The notes beneath the pieces are model-generated. The model saw only the letters and a list, made by a program, of their open reading frames with translations, did no database searches and was not told the DNA's origin. Both the position numbers and the translations under genes were made by a program. This document shows positions 17,988 to 28,000 of a stretch of 44,708 nt of DNA, piece after piece (positions within the stretch are counted from its first letter, which is position 1; each line of letters begins with the position of its first letter). The DNA is from Candidatus Falkowiibacteriota bacterium (lineage in GTDB: Bacteria > Patescibacteriota > Patescibacteriia > Patescibacteriales > UBA12465): the NCBI GenBank assembly GCA_003554785.1, contig PWHG01000068.1, forward strand, positions 1 through 44,708, read 5' to 3'.

Positions 17988-19787
17988 TTATTGTGATTTT
18001 TTTATATCAATTATTTTAAGTTGTACTTCTCTTTTGCCGTTGTATTCATTGATGTCTAGGTAAAAAACTAGGTCATATTCTTTACCAATCTCTAAATTCT
18101 CACAAAGCGCTTGACCGTTAAAAAATATAGCAGGAACAGAAAACTTATCTTGAGAAAAACGTAATTTAACATGTTGACCATCACTGCCTACATAGGAAAC
18201 ATCTTCTAATAATGTTTTCTGAGAAGCTAATTTTGGTTGCCAATTATTTTGTCCAAAAGGAGCTAGTTTTTCAATTTCTAATACTAAATCATTGCTAATT
18301 TCTGAAAACGAAATCAGGGCATCAATTTTTAACTTAGGAATCAAGTTTTTGGGATCAATTTTTCTAGTTTCTTGTTTTATAACTTCAACAAATTTTTTAT
18401 AATTTTCTTCATCTTTTATTGAAAAGCCACAAGCCATTGGATGACCCCCATATTTATCTAAAAACTCTGCTCCTTTTTCAACGGCTTCAATTAAATTAAA
18501 ACCTTCAATTGAGCGACCTGAGCCTTTAAAGCTAGTTTTAACTGCCTTCATGGTTTTTTCTTTTTCATCATATTTAGCTTCTTCAACAATTCTAGAGATT
18601 ATAAGAGAGGGGCGGTGATATTTATCAGTTATTTTACCAGCTACCAAACCAATTACACCTTCATTCCAAAATTCTTCTTCACTAGCAGTGCCGATAATTA
18701 CTGGTTCTAAATTTTCAGGATCAATACTAGCTTCTACTTGTGCCATTATATTTTTAGTAATTTCTTGTCTTTCTATATTTCTTTTATTTAACTCGCTGGC
18801 TAATTCTTTAAGCTCAAAAATATCTTCTGAGCTAAGAAGAGAAAAGGCGCTATTGGCATGACCAATACGAGAAGCAGCGTTAAGTCTAGGGGCAAGTTGC
18901 CAAGCCACATTCCAGGCTTTTAAATCTTTGTCACTGCGGCTAATTATTTTAATTAAGGCGTTTAAACCTTGACGCTTATTTTTATTTAAAACCTTTAAGC
19001 CCTTTTCAACCAATAATCTATTTTCACCAACTAGGGGTACTAAGTCAGCGATTGTGCCCAGAGCAACTAAATCAAGATTTTTTTCTAATATTTGTTTTCT
19101 GTTTTCCCTATCTAATTTTGACTTATATATTAGAGCCGAAACTAACTTAAAAGCTACTCCAACTCCCGCTAAAAGTGAAAAAGGATAACCACTATTTGGA
19201 TCAGCACTATCAATTACAAGGCACTTGGGTATTTCTTCTTCATTTTCTGGTAAAACATGGTGATCGGTGACAATAATATCTAAACCCAATGATTTAGCAT
19301 AATCAACTTCTCTGAAATTGCGAATACCATTGTCAACAGTGATTATTAATTTAGTTCCATCTTCACTTATTTTATCAATTGCCTCTTTATTTAAACCATA
19401 ACCTTCACTAACTCTATCGGGTAAATAAATATCTACACTAGCTCCTAAGATTTTAAGGGTTTCTAAAACTAAAACCGTAGCTGTTACTCCATCAACATCA
19501 TAGTCACCATAAACTAATATTTTTTCTTGATTTTTTATCTTTTCAATAATTAGCTCTACCGCCTTTTGCATGTCTTTGAATAAAAAAGGATTATGAGAAA
19601 AAAACCAATCACCAACCGGATCAAAGTCAGCGTCTTTTAAAGATATAGATAAAAATTCTTCCATTTCTTGAATGGACTTTAGATTGCGATTATATAAAAG
19701 CTGACGAATTAAAAGAGGTATATAACTATCAGCTTGTTTGAGATCTTCTGGTAAACTTGGATAATACTGCCAATTTTTTTCAAGCAT
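17988..19787 (-). CDS. recJ: Single-stranded-DNA-specific exonuclease RecJ
   Basis: A DHH-family 5'-3' single-strand exonuclease for recombination and mismatch/base-excision repair. The 599 residues contain the phosphoesterase motifs YGDYDVDGVTATVL, ITVDNG, VTDHHVLPE and ALGTIADLVPL, then the DHHA1 motif GGHPMACGFSI. A C-terminal OB-like domain follows. Length is typical. The start ATG lies 3 nt after the stop of a 34-codon membrane microprotein, and an RNase HI gene follows 4 nt downstream. Both neighbours are transcribed in the same direction. Confidence 0.96.
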   Translation of the reverse strand: MLEKNWQYYPSLPEDLKQADSYIPLLIRQLLYNRNLKSIQEMEEFLSISLKDADFDPVGDWFFSHNPFLFKDMQKAVELIIEKIKNQEKILVYGDYDVDGVTATVLVLETLKILGASVDIYLPDRVSEGYGLNKEAIDKISEDGTKLIITVDNGIRNFREVDYAKSLGLDIIVTDHHVLPENEEEIPKCLVIDSADPNSGYPFSLLAGVGVAFKLVSALIYKSKLDRENRKQILEKNLDLVALGTIADLVPLVGENRLLVEKGLKVLNKNKRQGLNALIKIISRSDKDLKAWNVAWQLAPRLNAASRIGHANSAFSLLSSEDIFELKELASELNKRNIERQEITKNIMAQVEASIDPENLEPVIIGTASEEEFWNEGVIGLVAGKITDKYHRPSLIISRIVEEAKYDEKEKTMKAVKTSFKGSGRSIEGFNLIEAVEKGAEFLDKYGGHPMACGFSIKDEENYKKFVEVIKQETRKIDPKNLIPKLKIDALISFSEISNDLVLEIEKLAPFGQNNWQPKLASQKTLLEDVSYVGSDGQHVKLRFSQDKFSVPAIFFNGQALCENLEIGKEYDLVFYLDINEYNGKREVQLKIIDIKKSQ

Positions 19788-19790
19788 AAT

Positions 19791-19895
19791 TTAAAAATTC
19801 AAAACTGCCACGCCCACTGACCAGGCAACCATAGAAACCATAACAGTTATAGAAATTATTAACCAAATAACTTTAATAATTTTTTTTCTTTTCAT
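19791..19895 (-). CDS. 34-residue membrane microprotein between lepA and recJ
   Basis: The ATG at 19895 (2 nt after the lepA stop) opens a 34-codon frame ending TAA at 19791-19793, 3 nt before the recJ ATG. It therefore fills the lepA-recJ gap almost exactly. The peptide begins with a basic run (MKRKKIIK), continues with one strongly hydrophobic helix (VIWLIISITVMVSMVAWSVG) and ends VAVLNF. That is the architecture of a small single-pass inner-membrane protein, N-terminus inside. No Shine-Dalgarno is seen, as elsewhere in the window. I recognise no named family. Exact tiling and the basic-then-hydrophobic profile support a real gene, but a chance frame remains possible. Confidence 0.65.
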   Translation of the reverse strand: MKRKKIIKVIWLIISITVMVSMVAWSVGVAVLNF

Positions 19896-19897
19896 AT

Positions 19898-21685
19898 TTA
19901 TTTTTTTAATATTTTAACTAAAGCTTCATCGGGAATATCTACTCCCCCTCTACCTGATTGCATCATTTTCTTTTTTCCCTTTTTTTGTTTTTCAAGTAAT
20001 TTTCTTTTTCTGGTAACATCTCCACCATAGAGCTTAGCCGTTACATCTTTTCGCATAGCACTTAATCTTTCCGAGGCAATAATTTTTCCTCCGACTGATG
20101 CTTGCAGTTTTAAAACAAACATTTGTTTAGGTAAAGTCTCTTTTAGAATTTTAACAATTTCTTTACCTTTTTTAAATGCTTCGTCACGATAAACGATGGT
20201 TGCCAAAGACTCAACTACCTCTTCAGCTACTAAAATATCCATTTTAACTACATCAGCTTGGCGATAATCTAGATATTCATAATTAATTGAAGCAAAGCCA
20301 GAGCTAACGCTTTTAATTTTGTCGTAAAAATCAGTTAAAATTGAAGACAGGGGAATTTCATAATGAAGAATTGCTCGCTTGTCTTCACTACTTGAGGATA
20401 TATACTCAATATTTTTATAAACTGCTCGTTTTTCTTGAGCTAGTGACATGATATTGCCAATAAAATCTTGGGGGGTGATAATATCAAGCTTTACCCATGG
20501 TTCATATATAGCTTCTAAATGGTTTGGTTCTGGTAATTTCTGAGGGGTGCGAATAATTTCTTCTTGATTGTCTTTTTTTATAACCTGATAAGCAACGCTG
20601 GGGATAGTAACAATTAAATCTAGTCCATACTCTCTTTTTAGTCTTTCTTGAAAAATTTCCAAATGAAGCAGTCCTAAAAAACCACAACGAAAACCAAAAC
20701 CCAAGGCATCTGATCTTTCCGGTTCATAAACTAAAGCTGCATCATTTAACTTTAATTTATCCATAGCTTCTCTTAGTTTCTCCAAATCATTGCCTTCACG
20801 TGGAAAAACACCAGCAAAAACCATTGGTTTAACCTCCTTGTAGCCTTCAAGGGGTTTAACCTCCTCCTTACCAACACTGACAGTATCACCCACTCGACAG
20901 TCAGCTACATCCTTAAAACCGGTTACTAAATAACCAATTTCCCCAATATTTAAACTTTCCGTTTTATGGTATGAAGGGGTAAATATACCAGTTTCCAAAG
21001 CTTCACTAACTGATTTAGTAAAAGACATTTTAATTCTATCGTTCTTTTTTATTTGCCCAGAAAAAACTCGGATATAGGCTACTACACCTTTATATTCATC
21101 ATATTTAGAATCAAAAATTAATGCCCGAGTTTTTTCATTTTCATCCATTTCTGGCGCTTCACCTTTTTCAATAACCGCATCCATTATATCTTTCACCCCT
21201 TGCCCAGTTTTACCAGATGCTAAAATTATATCACTCTCACTGCAACCTAAAAGCTTAATTAATTCTTTTTTACACTTTTGAGTATTGGCAGCTGGTAGAT
21301 CAATCTTGTTAATTACCGGAATAATTTGCAAGTCTTGCTCTAGAGCTAAATAAAGATTGGCTAAAGTTTGAGCTTGAATACATTGACTGGCGTCAACTAA
21401 TAAAATAGCAGTTTCAACTGCCGCTAAGGAGCGAGAAACTTCATAGGAAAAATCAACATGACCAGGGGTGTCAATTAAGTTTAATTGATGTTCTTTGAAA
21501 TTCATGCTAACTGGTTGTAATTTTATAGTAATTCCTCTTTCTCTTTCTAGTTCCATACCATCTAGAATTTGCTCTTTCATTTTCCGCTCTTCTACAGTCT
21601 TAGTTTGCTCAAGCATTCGATCAGCTAAAGTAGATTTTCCGTGATCAATATGGGCAATAATACAAAAATTTCTAATTTTCTTCAT
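19898..21685 (-). CDS. lepA: Elongation factor 4 (ribosomal back-translocase LepA)
   Basis: A translational GTPase that acts on ribosomes and in 30S biogenesis. From the ATG at 21685 it is 595 residues: MKKIRNFCIIAHIDHGKSTL (G1 P-loop) followed by the DTPGHVDF (G3) and NKIDLP (G4) GTPase motifs. EF-G-like domains II, III and V follow, then the LepA-specific C-terminal domain ending around RKRKLLEKQKKGKKKM. An upstream in-frame ATG at 21736 would add 17 non-conserved residues and overlap murJ by 49 nt. The shorter start sits 2 nt after the murJ stop and matches the family N-terminus. Confidence 0.96.
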   Translation of the reverse strand: MKKIRNFCIIAHIDHGKSTLADRMLEQTKTVEERKMKEQILDGMELERERGITIKLQPVSMNFKEHQLNLIDTPGHVDFSYEVSRSLAAVETAILLVDASQCIQAQTLANLYLALEQDLQIIPVINKIDLPAANTQKCKKELIKLLGCSESDIILASGKTGQGVKDIMDAVIEKGEAPEMDENEKTRALIFDSKYDEYKGVVAYIRVFSGQIKKNDRIKMSFTKSVSEALETGIFTPSYHKTESLNIGEIGYLVTGFKDVADCRVGDTVSVGKEEVKPLEGYKEVKPMVFAGVFPREGNDLEKLREAMDKLKLNDAALVYEPERSDALGFGFRCGFLGLLHLEIFQERLKREYGLDLIVTIPSVAYQVIKKDNQEEIIRTPQKLPEPNHLEAIYEPWVKLDIITPQDFIGNIMSLAQEKRAVYKNIEYISSSSEDKRAILHYEIPLSSILTDFYDKIKSVSSGFASINYEYLDYRQADVVKMDILVAEEVVESLATIVYRDEAFKKGKEIVKILKETLPKQMFVLKLQASVGGKIIASERLSAMRKDVTAKLYGGDVTRKRKLLEKQKKGKKKMMQSGRGGVDIPDEALVKILKK

Positions 21686-21687
21686 AA

Positions 21688-23298
21688 TTATAATCCACGC
21701 GCCTCCCCTGAATCTAGAGCTTGTGTCTTTTTCCACGGTAAGCGTTTTTTAATAGTTTCTAAAAATTCCATAACTTCTGGGTTTTTTAAATAATAGCAGA
21801 TAGAAAAATAAGTTAACAGTCCTAAACTAGCACAAACTGCTAATTGAATAAAGACCCCCCAAAAAGTACTCATATCAATAAAGGGCCAAATGGCTAATTT
21901 ACTAATTTGAACCACTATTCCACAAAAAAGGGCCGCTAAAGTATAGACAAATACTGCTGACATAATTTTAGACAAATTTAGATCTCCCACTACTACATTT
22001 AAGCGCAGCCATAAAAGGAAAAATTGAAAAATTGCTGCAATTGAGAAAGCCAAAGCTAGTCCGGCTACTCCCAGTCTATCTCCTAAAATAAAGGCTAAAA
22101 CCACATTTAAAGCCACTGATATTAAACCTAAATAAAATGGAGTTTTAGAGTCATGGCGAGCATAAAACATTCTAATAAGCAGTGGAATACTAGCTTGAGC
22201 AAACAGTGATAGAGCAAAAAATCCTAAAGTATCCATAGTCATAATAGTGTCTCGCCAGCTAAAAGCTCCAGTTCCTAAAATTACCCGAATAATTTGCGCT
22301 CTTAGGGTAATTAATAAAACTGTAGCCGGAACAATAAAAAACAAAATTTTTCTAATGGTATTGGAAAATATTTCCTTATAGATTTTTTGATCATTAACTT
22401 TTTCCGACAACAATGGAAAAACGGCTATAGCAAAAGAAATTCCAAACAAACCAATAGGAAAAAACTGTAAATTATTAGCTAAATTAAAAACTGTTAGTGA
22501 GCCACTTTCAAGTCTGGTAGCAATAATTGTTATTACCACTAAATTAATTTGCACCACCCCTAAACTCATAGTTCTTGGCACCATTAATCTGGCTAGCTTT
22601 CTAGTGGCTTTATCTTTAAGGTCAAAAATAAATTTAAAGCGCCAGCCTAGTGACCAGACTGCGGGAATTTGAATTAGCAAATGAAGAAAAGCTCCTAAAA
22701 CTACACCCCAGGCTAAACCAACTACCCCCTGTGACTCTACAAAAAACAAAGCGCCAATTATAATTCCTAAATTGTAAAAAATTGGTGCCAGTGAATAGGC
22801 AATAAAACGTCTAAATGATTGTAAAATTCCTCCTATTAAAGCTGAAATTCCCAAGATTATAGGTGACAAAAACATTATCATAGTTAACTGAGCCGTTTTT
22901 TCTCTAGCTAAATCATTAAATCCAGGAGTAATAAGAGCAGTCAATGGTTGAATAAAAATAATTCCCAAAATCGCTAAAACTATTAAAGAAACCAAAAGTA
23001 TATTTAAAGTATTGTTAGCTAAATGCCAAGCTGATTCTTTTTTTTCTTTTTTTAAACTGATAAATACAGGAATAAATCCAGCTGACAGAGCTCCTAAAAC
23101 TAATAAATTATAAACTAAATCAGGAATACGAAAAGCCGCATAATAAATATCTAAAGTTTCTCCAGCTCCAAAACTACCAGCCAATATTCTATCTCTTAAA
23201 ACTCCCAATACTCTGGAGGTAAGAGAGGTAATGGCAATTATAAAAGCAGCACCAGTAATACTTTCAATTGGATTTTTGAAAATTTTTCGCCAATTCAT
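21688..23298 (-). CDS. murJ: Lipid II flippase MurJ
   Basis: A MOP-superfamily integral membrane protein that flips lipid II across the cytoplasmic membrane for peptidoglycan synthesis. The 536 residues are almost entirely hydrophobic segments; the family has 14 helices. Family signatures include TSRVLGVLRDRILAGSFGAG near the N-terminus, AAFRIPDLVYNLLVLGALSA and the charged cytoplasmic loop SLKKEKKES. ARHDSKTPFYLGLISVALNV lies in the second half. The gene is 3 nt after a small membrane protein gene and 2 nt before lepA, so it sits in one continuous operon. Confidence 0.95.
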   Translation of the reverse strand: MNWRKIFKNPIESITGAAFIIAITSLTSRVLGVLRDRILAGSFGAGETLDIYYAAFRIPDLVYNLLVLGALSAGFIPVFISLKKEKKESAWHLANNTLNILLVSLIVLAILGIIFIQPLTALITPGFNDLAREKTAQLTMIMFLSPIILGISALIGGILQSFRRFIAYSLAPIFYNLGIIIGALFFVESQGVVGLAWGVVLGAFLHLLIQIPAVWSLGWRFKFIFDLKDKATRKLARLMVPRTMSLGVVQINLVVITIIATRLESGSLTVFNLANNLQFFPIGLFGISFAIAVFPLLSEKVNDQKIYKEIFSNTIRKILFFIVPATVLLITLRAQIIRVILGTGAFSWRDTIMTMDTLGFFALSLFAQASIPLLIRMFYARHDSKTPFYLGLISVALNVVLAFILGDRLGVAGLALAFSIAAIFQFFLLWLRLNVVVGDLNLSKIMSAVFVYTLAALFCGIVVQISKLAIWPFIDMSTFWGVFIQLAVCASLGLLTYFSICYYLKNPEVMEFLETIKKRLPWKKTQALDSGEARGL

Positions 23299-23301
23299 AA
23301 A

Positions 23302-23487
23302 TTAATTTCTAACAAATAAATAAACACTTAAAATTATCCATAAAACTAGAAAAAATAAAGGATTTAAATATATTAACACTAAACTAGGAAATAGTAATTC
23401 TAATATAAATACAATAAGAATAAGAAGACTAACAAAATACCAAACTTCAGTTATTATTTTTTCTTTTTTAAGAAATTTAAAATTCAT
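23302..23487 (-). CDS. Small two-helix membrane protein
   Basis: A 61-residue protein with a basic start (MNFKFLKKEK) and two hydrophobic helices (about 17-36 and 38-58) joined by a tight turn, ending VRN. It is not recognised as a named family. It overlaps the upstream exoprotein gene by 11 nt and ends 3 nt before murJ, so translation is probably coupled. Topology with both ends inside is likely. Its position suggests a membrane partner of either neighbour, which is inference only. Confidence 0.7.
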   Translation of the reverse strand: MNFKFLKKEKIITEVWYFVSLLILIVFILELLFPSLVLIYLNPLFFLVLWIILSVYLFVRN

Positions 23488-24901
23488 TTATTTTTTCTAT
23501 TAATGTTTTTCCTGAAAAATTTGCTTTTATATTTTTAATTTCTACAAAATTATCACTTTCATCTTTTACCCTTAAACCCGGAATTGAGATTATAAAGTTA
23601 TATTTATTATCTTCTCTGTAAACACCAGCTAAATTAAATTTAAGTTTAGCTAAAAAGTAGCCATCATCTAAGCGTTTAACTTTTTCATAGTCAGTTAAAA
23701 CAAACTTTGCTCTTTCTTCATAAAACCTATCAAGACGAGAGTAATTGGGATTAAACAACTCATCTTCATTTAAGGCAAACACTCCTGGCCCTTCAAGTAA
23801 AAGGCCACCTCTTTTTAGAGAAATATCATAAGTTAAATCATTATATTCATGGCCAAGTATTGCTTCATATTGTCTATAAAGCTCATCTAAAACTAAATCT
23901 TGGTCAGAGAATTTTAAGCTTTGATAGGCAATTGGGTCTTGAACTTTTATTTGCAAAGCTTTAGCGTCAGTAACTAAATCAATATTTTGCTCACTGCTTT
24001 CATGAAGCCAGAGACGTCGGCGCCAAGATAAAATACTGGAACTTACAGATAAATTATTGAAAACTATATCATCATTAGCTTTTAAATCAACCCTATAGAC
24101 CCCCTCAGGGAGAGAAGCTAAGCTAAGATCTAAATCAAAATAATCAGACTCCTCACCACTGCCTTCTTTCTCTGGTCGATCATCAGCCAAGCTTTCAGTG
24201 TAAATTAAATCATTATTGGTGTAAACATCTACAGTTATTGGACTTCTGTCTTGATTAATATTTAAATCTTTAGCTTCCAGTTTTAAATCAAGATCATTTT
24301 TAATATAAACATAGAAACTATGATGACCTCTTAGCGCTAAATCATGGTTTATATTTTTTTCTTCTCTTTCAATAAAAAATTCTGGCAATATATTTCTGTC
24401 TGTTTGATCTAAGTTATACTGAGCTAGACAATAATTTATAGAAATCTCCTGACAATTTTCTTTTAACAGCTCTTCAACATTGTCTTTCAAACTAAGTTCT
24501 TGCCAGTCACTACTATAGTCTTCTAGCCAGTAATTATATACGGGTTTTAGTTGATAATGCCACAAATCTTTATCTACCAACAAACCAGCCTCAATTACAG
24601 GTGTATTTTTGTCTAAATTGGGTTTAAATTTAATCTCTAATTCTAGTTCATCAAAATTTCTAGGACTATACAAGGAAAAATACAAGGGATCACCTACCAT
24701 CTTTATATTTCTTTCATCTAAAAAACGATCATTTGGTGAAGGCTGAGAAAAACAACCACGACCTAAAAATAAATGATTAAAGTTATTAAATCTAGATTTA
24801 CACTCCCAGGTTCCCAGTGGTGATACTTTAAGATAAACAAAAAGCAGTAAAAATAGAAAACTTAAAAATAGAAAAAAAATTCTCAATTTCTTTAACTTCA
24901 T
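23477..24901 (-). CDS. Membrane-anchored exoprotein of unknown function
   Basis: A 474-residue protein with a basic N-terminus, one hydrophobic anchor (about 7-26) and a long predicted-beta extracytoplasmic region containing a few Cys (TWECKSRF, GRGCFSQP, ENCQEISINYCLAQ). No enzymatic motif is visible. The text reads like repeated beta-sandwich material (for example ELELEIKFKPN, YRVDLKANDDIVFNN, FVEIKNIKANF). It is the first gene of the murJ-lepA-recJ-RNase HI operon. A consensus promoter lies so close to the ATG that the mRNA is probably leaderless. The position before murJ suggests an envelope role, but the function is unknown. Confidence 0.75.
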   Translation of the reverse strand: MKLKKLRIFFLFLSFLFLLLFVYLKVSPLGTWECKSRFNNFNHLFLGRGCFSQPSPNDRFLDERNIKMVGDPLYFSLYSPRNFDELELEIKFKPNLDKNTPVIEAGLLVDKDLWHYQLKPVYNYWLEDYSSDWQELSLKDNVEELLKENCQEISINYCLAQYNLDQTDRNILPEFFIEREEKNINHDLALRGHHSFYVYIKNDLDLKLEAKDLNINQDRSPITVDVYTNNDLIYTESLADDRPEKEGSGEESDYFDLDLSLASLPEGVYRVDLKANDDIVFNNLSVSSSILSWRRRLWLHESSEQNIDLVTDAKALQIKVQDPIAYQSLKFSDQDLVLDELYRQYEAILGHEYNDLTYDISLKRGGLLLEGPGVFALNEDELFNPNYSRLDRFYEERAKFVLTDYEKVKRLDDGYFLAKLKFNLAGVYREDNKYNFIISIPGLRVKDESDNFVEIKNIKANFSGKTLIEKINEF

Positions 24902-24907
24902 AAGATT

Positions 24908-24936
24908 ATTATACTTTATTTAATTGAAAAAAACAA
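24908..24936 (-). promoter_or_regulatory. Promoter giving a probably leaderless mRNA
   Basis: Minus strand: -35 TTGTTT (24936-24931), 17-nt spacer, -10 TATAAT (24913-24908), then only 6 nt before the ATG at 24901. The expected transcription start therefore falls at or next to the start codon. It follows the rpoC terminator directly. Confidence 0.65.
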
Positions 24937-24948
24937 AGTTTTAAAAAT

Positions 24949-24979
24949 AAAAAAGTGACTATGTTTTAGTCACTTTTTT
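24949..24979 (-). terminator. Intrinsic terminator of the rpoB-rpoC operon
   Basis: A 7-bp stem gtgacta/tagtcac (24955-24961 and 24967-24973) with a 5-nt loop is extended by A and T runs on both sides, 21 nt after the rpoC stop on the minus strand. It separates rpoBC from the promoter of the next operon. Confidence 0.88.
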
Positions 24980-25000
24980 AAAGAAATATAATATAATAAA

Positions 25001-28000
25001 TTAATAAACACTTCTTTTCTTTTTGCCCTTATAGCCAGTTCCCGCTGGTATTAAACAACCAATAATAACATTTTCTTTTAAGCCTTCTAGGAAATCAACT
25101 TTACCATTAACAGCGGCATCAATTAATACTCTTGAAGTTTCTTGAAAGGAGGCCGCAGATAAAAAGCTATCAGTTGAAAGTGAGGCTTTAGTTATACCAA
25201 GAAGTAATCTATCGGCCTTAGCTGGTTTTTCAATTAAAGAGTTAGCTTGACTTAATACTTCTTCTTCAACAGTTTCGCCTGGTAAGAGCTGACTATCACC
25301 GGATTCGGTAATTAAGTAACGAGAGAAAAGCTGTCTAGCAATAATTTCCACATGCTTATCATTTAAAGGTTGACCTTGTGAAGAATATACATATTGAATT
25401 TCTGAAATAATATATTTCTGCGTTGCCAAACGTCCTCTTAAGCGATAGAGTTCTCTTAAGTCTAAACTACCCTCAGTTAACTGGTCGCCTTTTTTAACTT
25501 CTTGACCGTCTTTGACCATTAACATAGTGCCCTTGTAGATAGAAAATTCTTTTGTTTTAGTAACATTTTTTAAGATACTAACGAATTTTTCACTAATACT
25601 AACTTGTCCGGCTGATTTAGCTTTAACTACTTCTGTACCAATTTTAAAGAGATCACTGCCCTTGTTAACTTTATCACCATCTTTTGCTAATACTTTTAAC
25701 TCAATTTTTTTCTTATCTTTTGCTGTTGCTCCGGTGGCTAGCTTTACTTCATTGATTTTTTCAGAAAAATAATATTTTTCCTGAGCTTGCCCTTTGTATG
25801 ATAGACTAAGTATTTTTTCTTGTGGATTATCTACTAAGATATCTTTTCCTTTACTGTCTTTAATGGTTTTTTGAGCAAATTCAATTTTTACCTTGGCATC
25901 AACGTCAGCCATTATCGCTTTCTTTTTCGGACTACGAGCTTCAAAGATTTCTTCAACCCTTGGCAGACCTTGTGTAATATCATCATGACCAGCTACACCA
26001 CCACTATGGAAAGTTCTCATAGTTAACTGAGTGCCGGGCTCACCAATTGACTGAGCGGCAATCACTCCAACAGTCGCTCCTAATTTAACTGGTTTATTGT
26101 AAGATAAATCCCAACCATAACATTTAGCACAAATTCCTTTATGAAGTAAACATGAAAGAGAAGAACGTACAAAAACCGAATCAATTTCTTTTTCTTTTAA
26201 CTCTTCTATCATTTTTTGGTCAATTACTTCATTTTTCTTTAAAATAATTTTTTTATTTTTATCTTTTAAATCTTTGACTAAATATCTACCTTGGATTTTG
26301 TCATAAAAATCTTCACCAGCTTTTTCTGTTTCAATTTTATTAATTTCTACCCCTGCTTTTTCACCACAATCATCGGCTGTAATAATCACATCCTGAGATA
26401 CATCAACTAACCTTCTAGTTAAATAACCGGCATTAGCAGTTCTTAGCGCTGTATCCGATAAACCTTTACGCACACCATGAGTGGAAATAAAGTATTCCAA
26501 AACACCAAAACCTTTTTTGAAATTACCTTTTACAGGTAACTCTATAATTGCCCCAGAGGGAGAAATTACTAAACCTTTCATACCTAAAATTTGTACTGGT
26601 TGCGCCCAAGAACCACGAGCTCCTGAATCAATCATTGAGTAAACAGGTAAATTGTCTTGTAAACTTTCTTTACAAACTTCTGATATTTCATCTTTGGTAT
26701 TTGACCACTCTTCAATAACTTTTGAATATCTCTCTGAGTCAGTTAATAATCCTTCGTCATATTGAGTTTGAATCATTTCTACTTGTTGAATGGCTTTTTC
26801 AATAAGGCGATCTTTTTCTGATAATTCAGGTAAATCACCAAAGCCCCAAGAAAGTCCAGATTTAGTGATAAAATCTAAACTCTTATTTTTCATATCATCA
26901 ATAAATTTGACAGTTTCTTCACGATTATATTGACGCAGACAATCTCTAATTAAGTCTTTTAATTTTCCTTTACCAATAACTTGATTAACAAATCTTAATT
27001 TTTCTGGTAGCACTAAATTAAATATCACTCTCCCAACAGTAGTTCTAACTCTTTCTTTGTTAATATAGACTAAAATTGGTTGATGTAAATTAATAATTTT
27101 ATTTTGATAAGCTAATTGAGCTTCTTCGGTGTTTAAAAAATATTTTAATTCATTGTCTGGTTTATCTTTTAAATCTTGATTTTCATGAGTAATATAATAA
27201 GCTCCCCAAACAATATCTTGACTGGGAGCTACAATTGGCTCACCAGTGGCGGGTTTTAATAAATTCTTAGATGATAACATCAATTCTGCCGCTTCCTTAT
27301 TGGCTTCCTTAGTTAATGGCACATGAACTGCCATTTGATCACCATCAAAGTCAGCATTAAAAGCCGTACATACTAAAGGATGAATTTGAATAGCTTTCCC
27401 CTCAATTAAAACTGGTTTAAAAGCTTGAATACCTAAACGATGCAAAGTTGGAGCACGATTAAGTAAAACGTAAGCTTCTTTTACGATTTCTTCCAAAATA
27501 TCCCAAACCTCATCATGGCCAGCTTCAATAAAACGGGAGGCGCTACGAACATTATGAACAAATTCTTGCTTAATAAGTTGACTAATAATATATGGCTTAA
27601 AAAGCTCCAAAGCCATAGTTTTTGGAATTCCGCATTGATCTAAGTTTAATTTTGGATTTACCACAATTACACTACGACCGGAATAATCTACCCGTTTACC
27701 TAACAAGTTTTGTCTAAATCTGCCTTGCTTACCTTTTAGTGAGTCAGCCAGTGATTTAAGTTGTCTTTTTTGTCCGGTTGAAGCCGTGACAGTTTTAGTG
27801 TGACGAGCAGAATTATCTACTAAGGCATCAACTGCTTCTTGCAACATTCGTTTCTCATTGCGACAAATTACTTCAGGAGCATTAAGCTCAGTTAGCTGTT
27901 TTAAACGATTATTGCGATTAATTACTCGGCGATAGAGATCATTTAAGTCAGAAGCAGCAAATCTTCCACCATCAAGAGCTACCATTGGTCTTAAATCTGG

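Noticed and set aside
21686-21736. Longer lepA start adding 17 residues
   Set aside because: The added residues are not LepA-like and overlap murJ. The ATG at 21685 gives the conserved N-terminus and a 2-nt gap.
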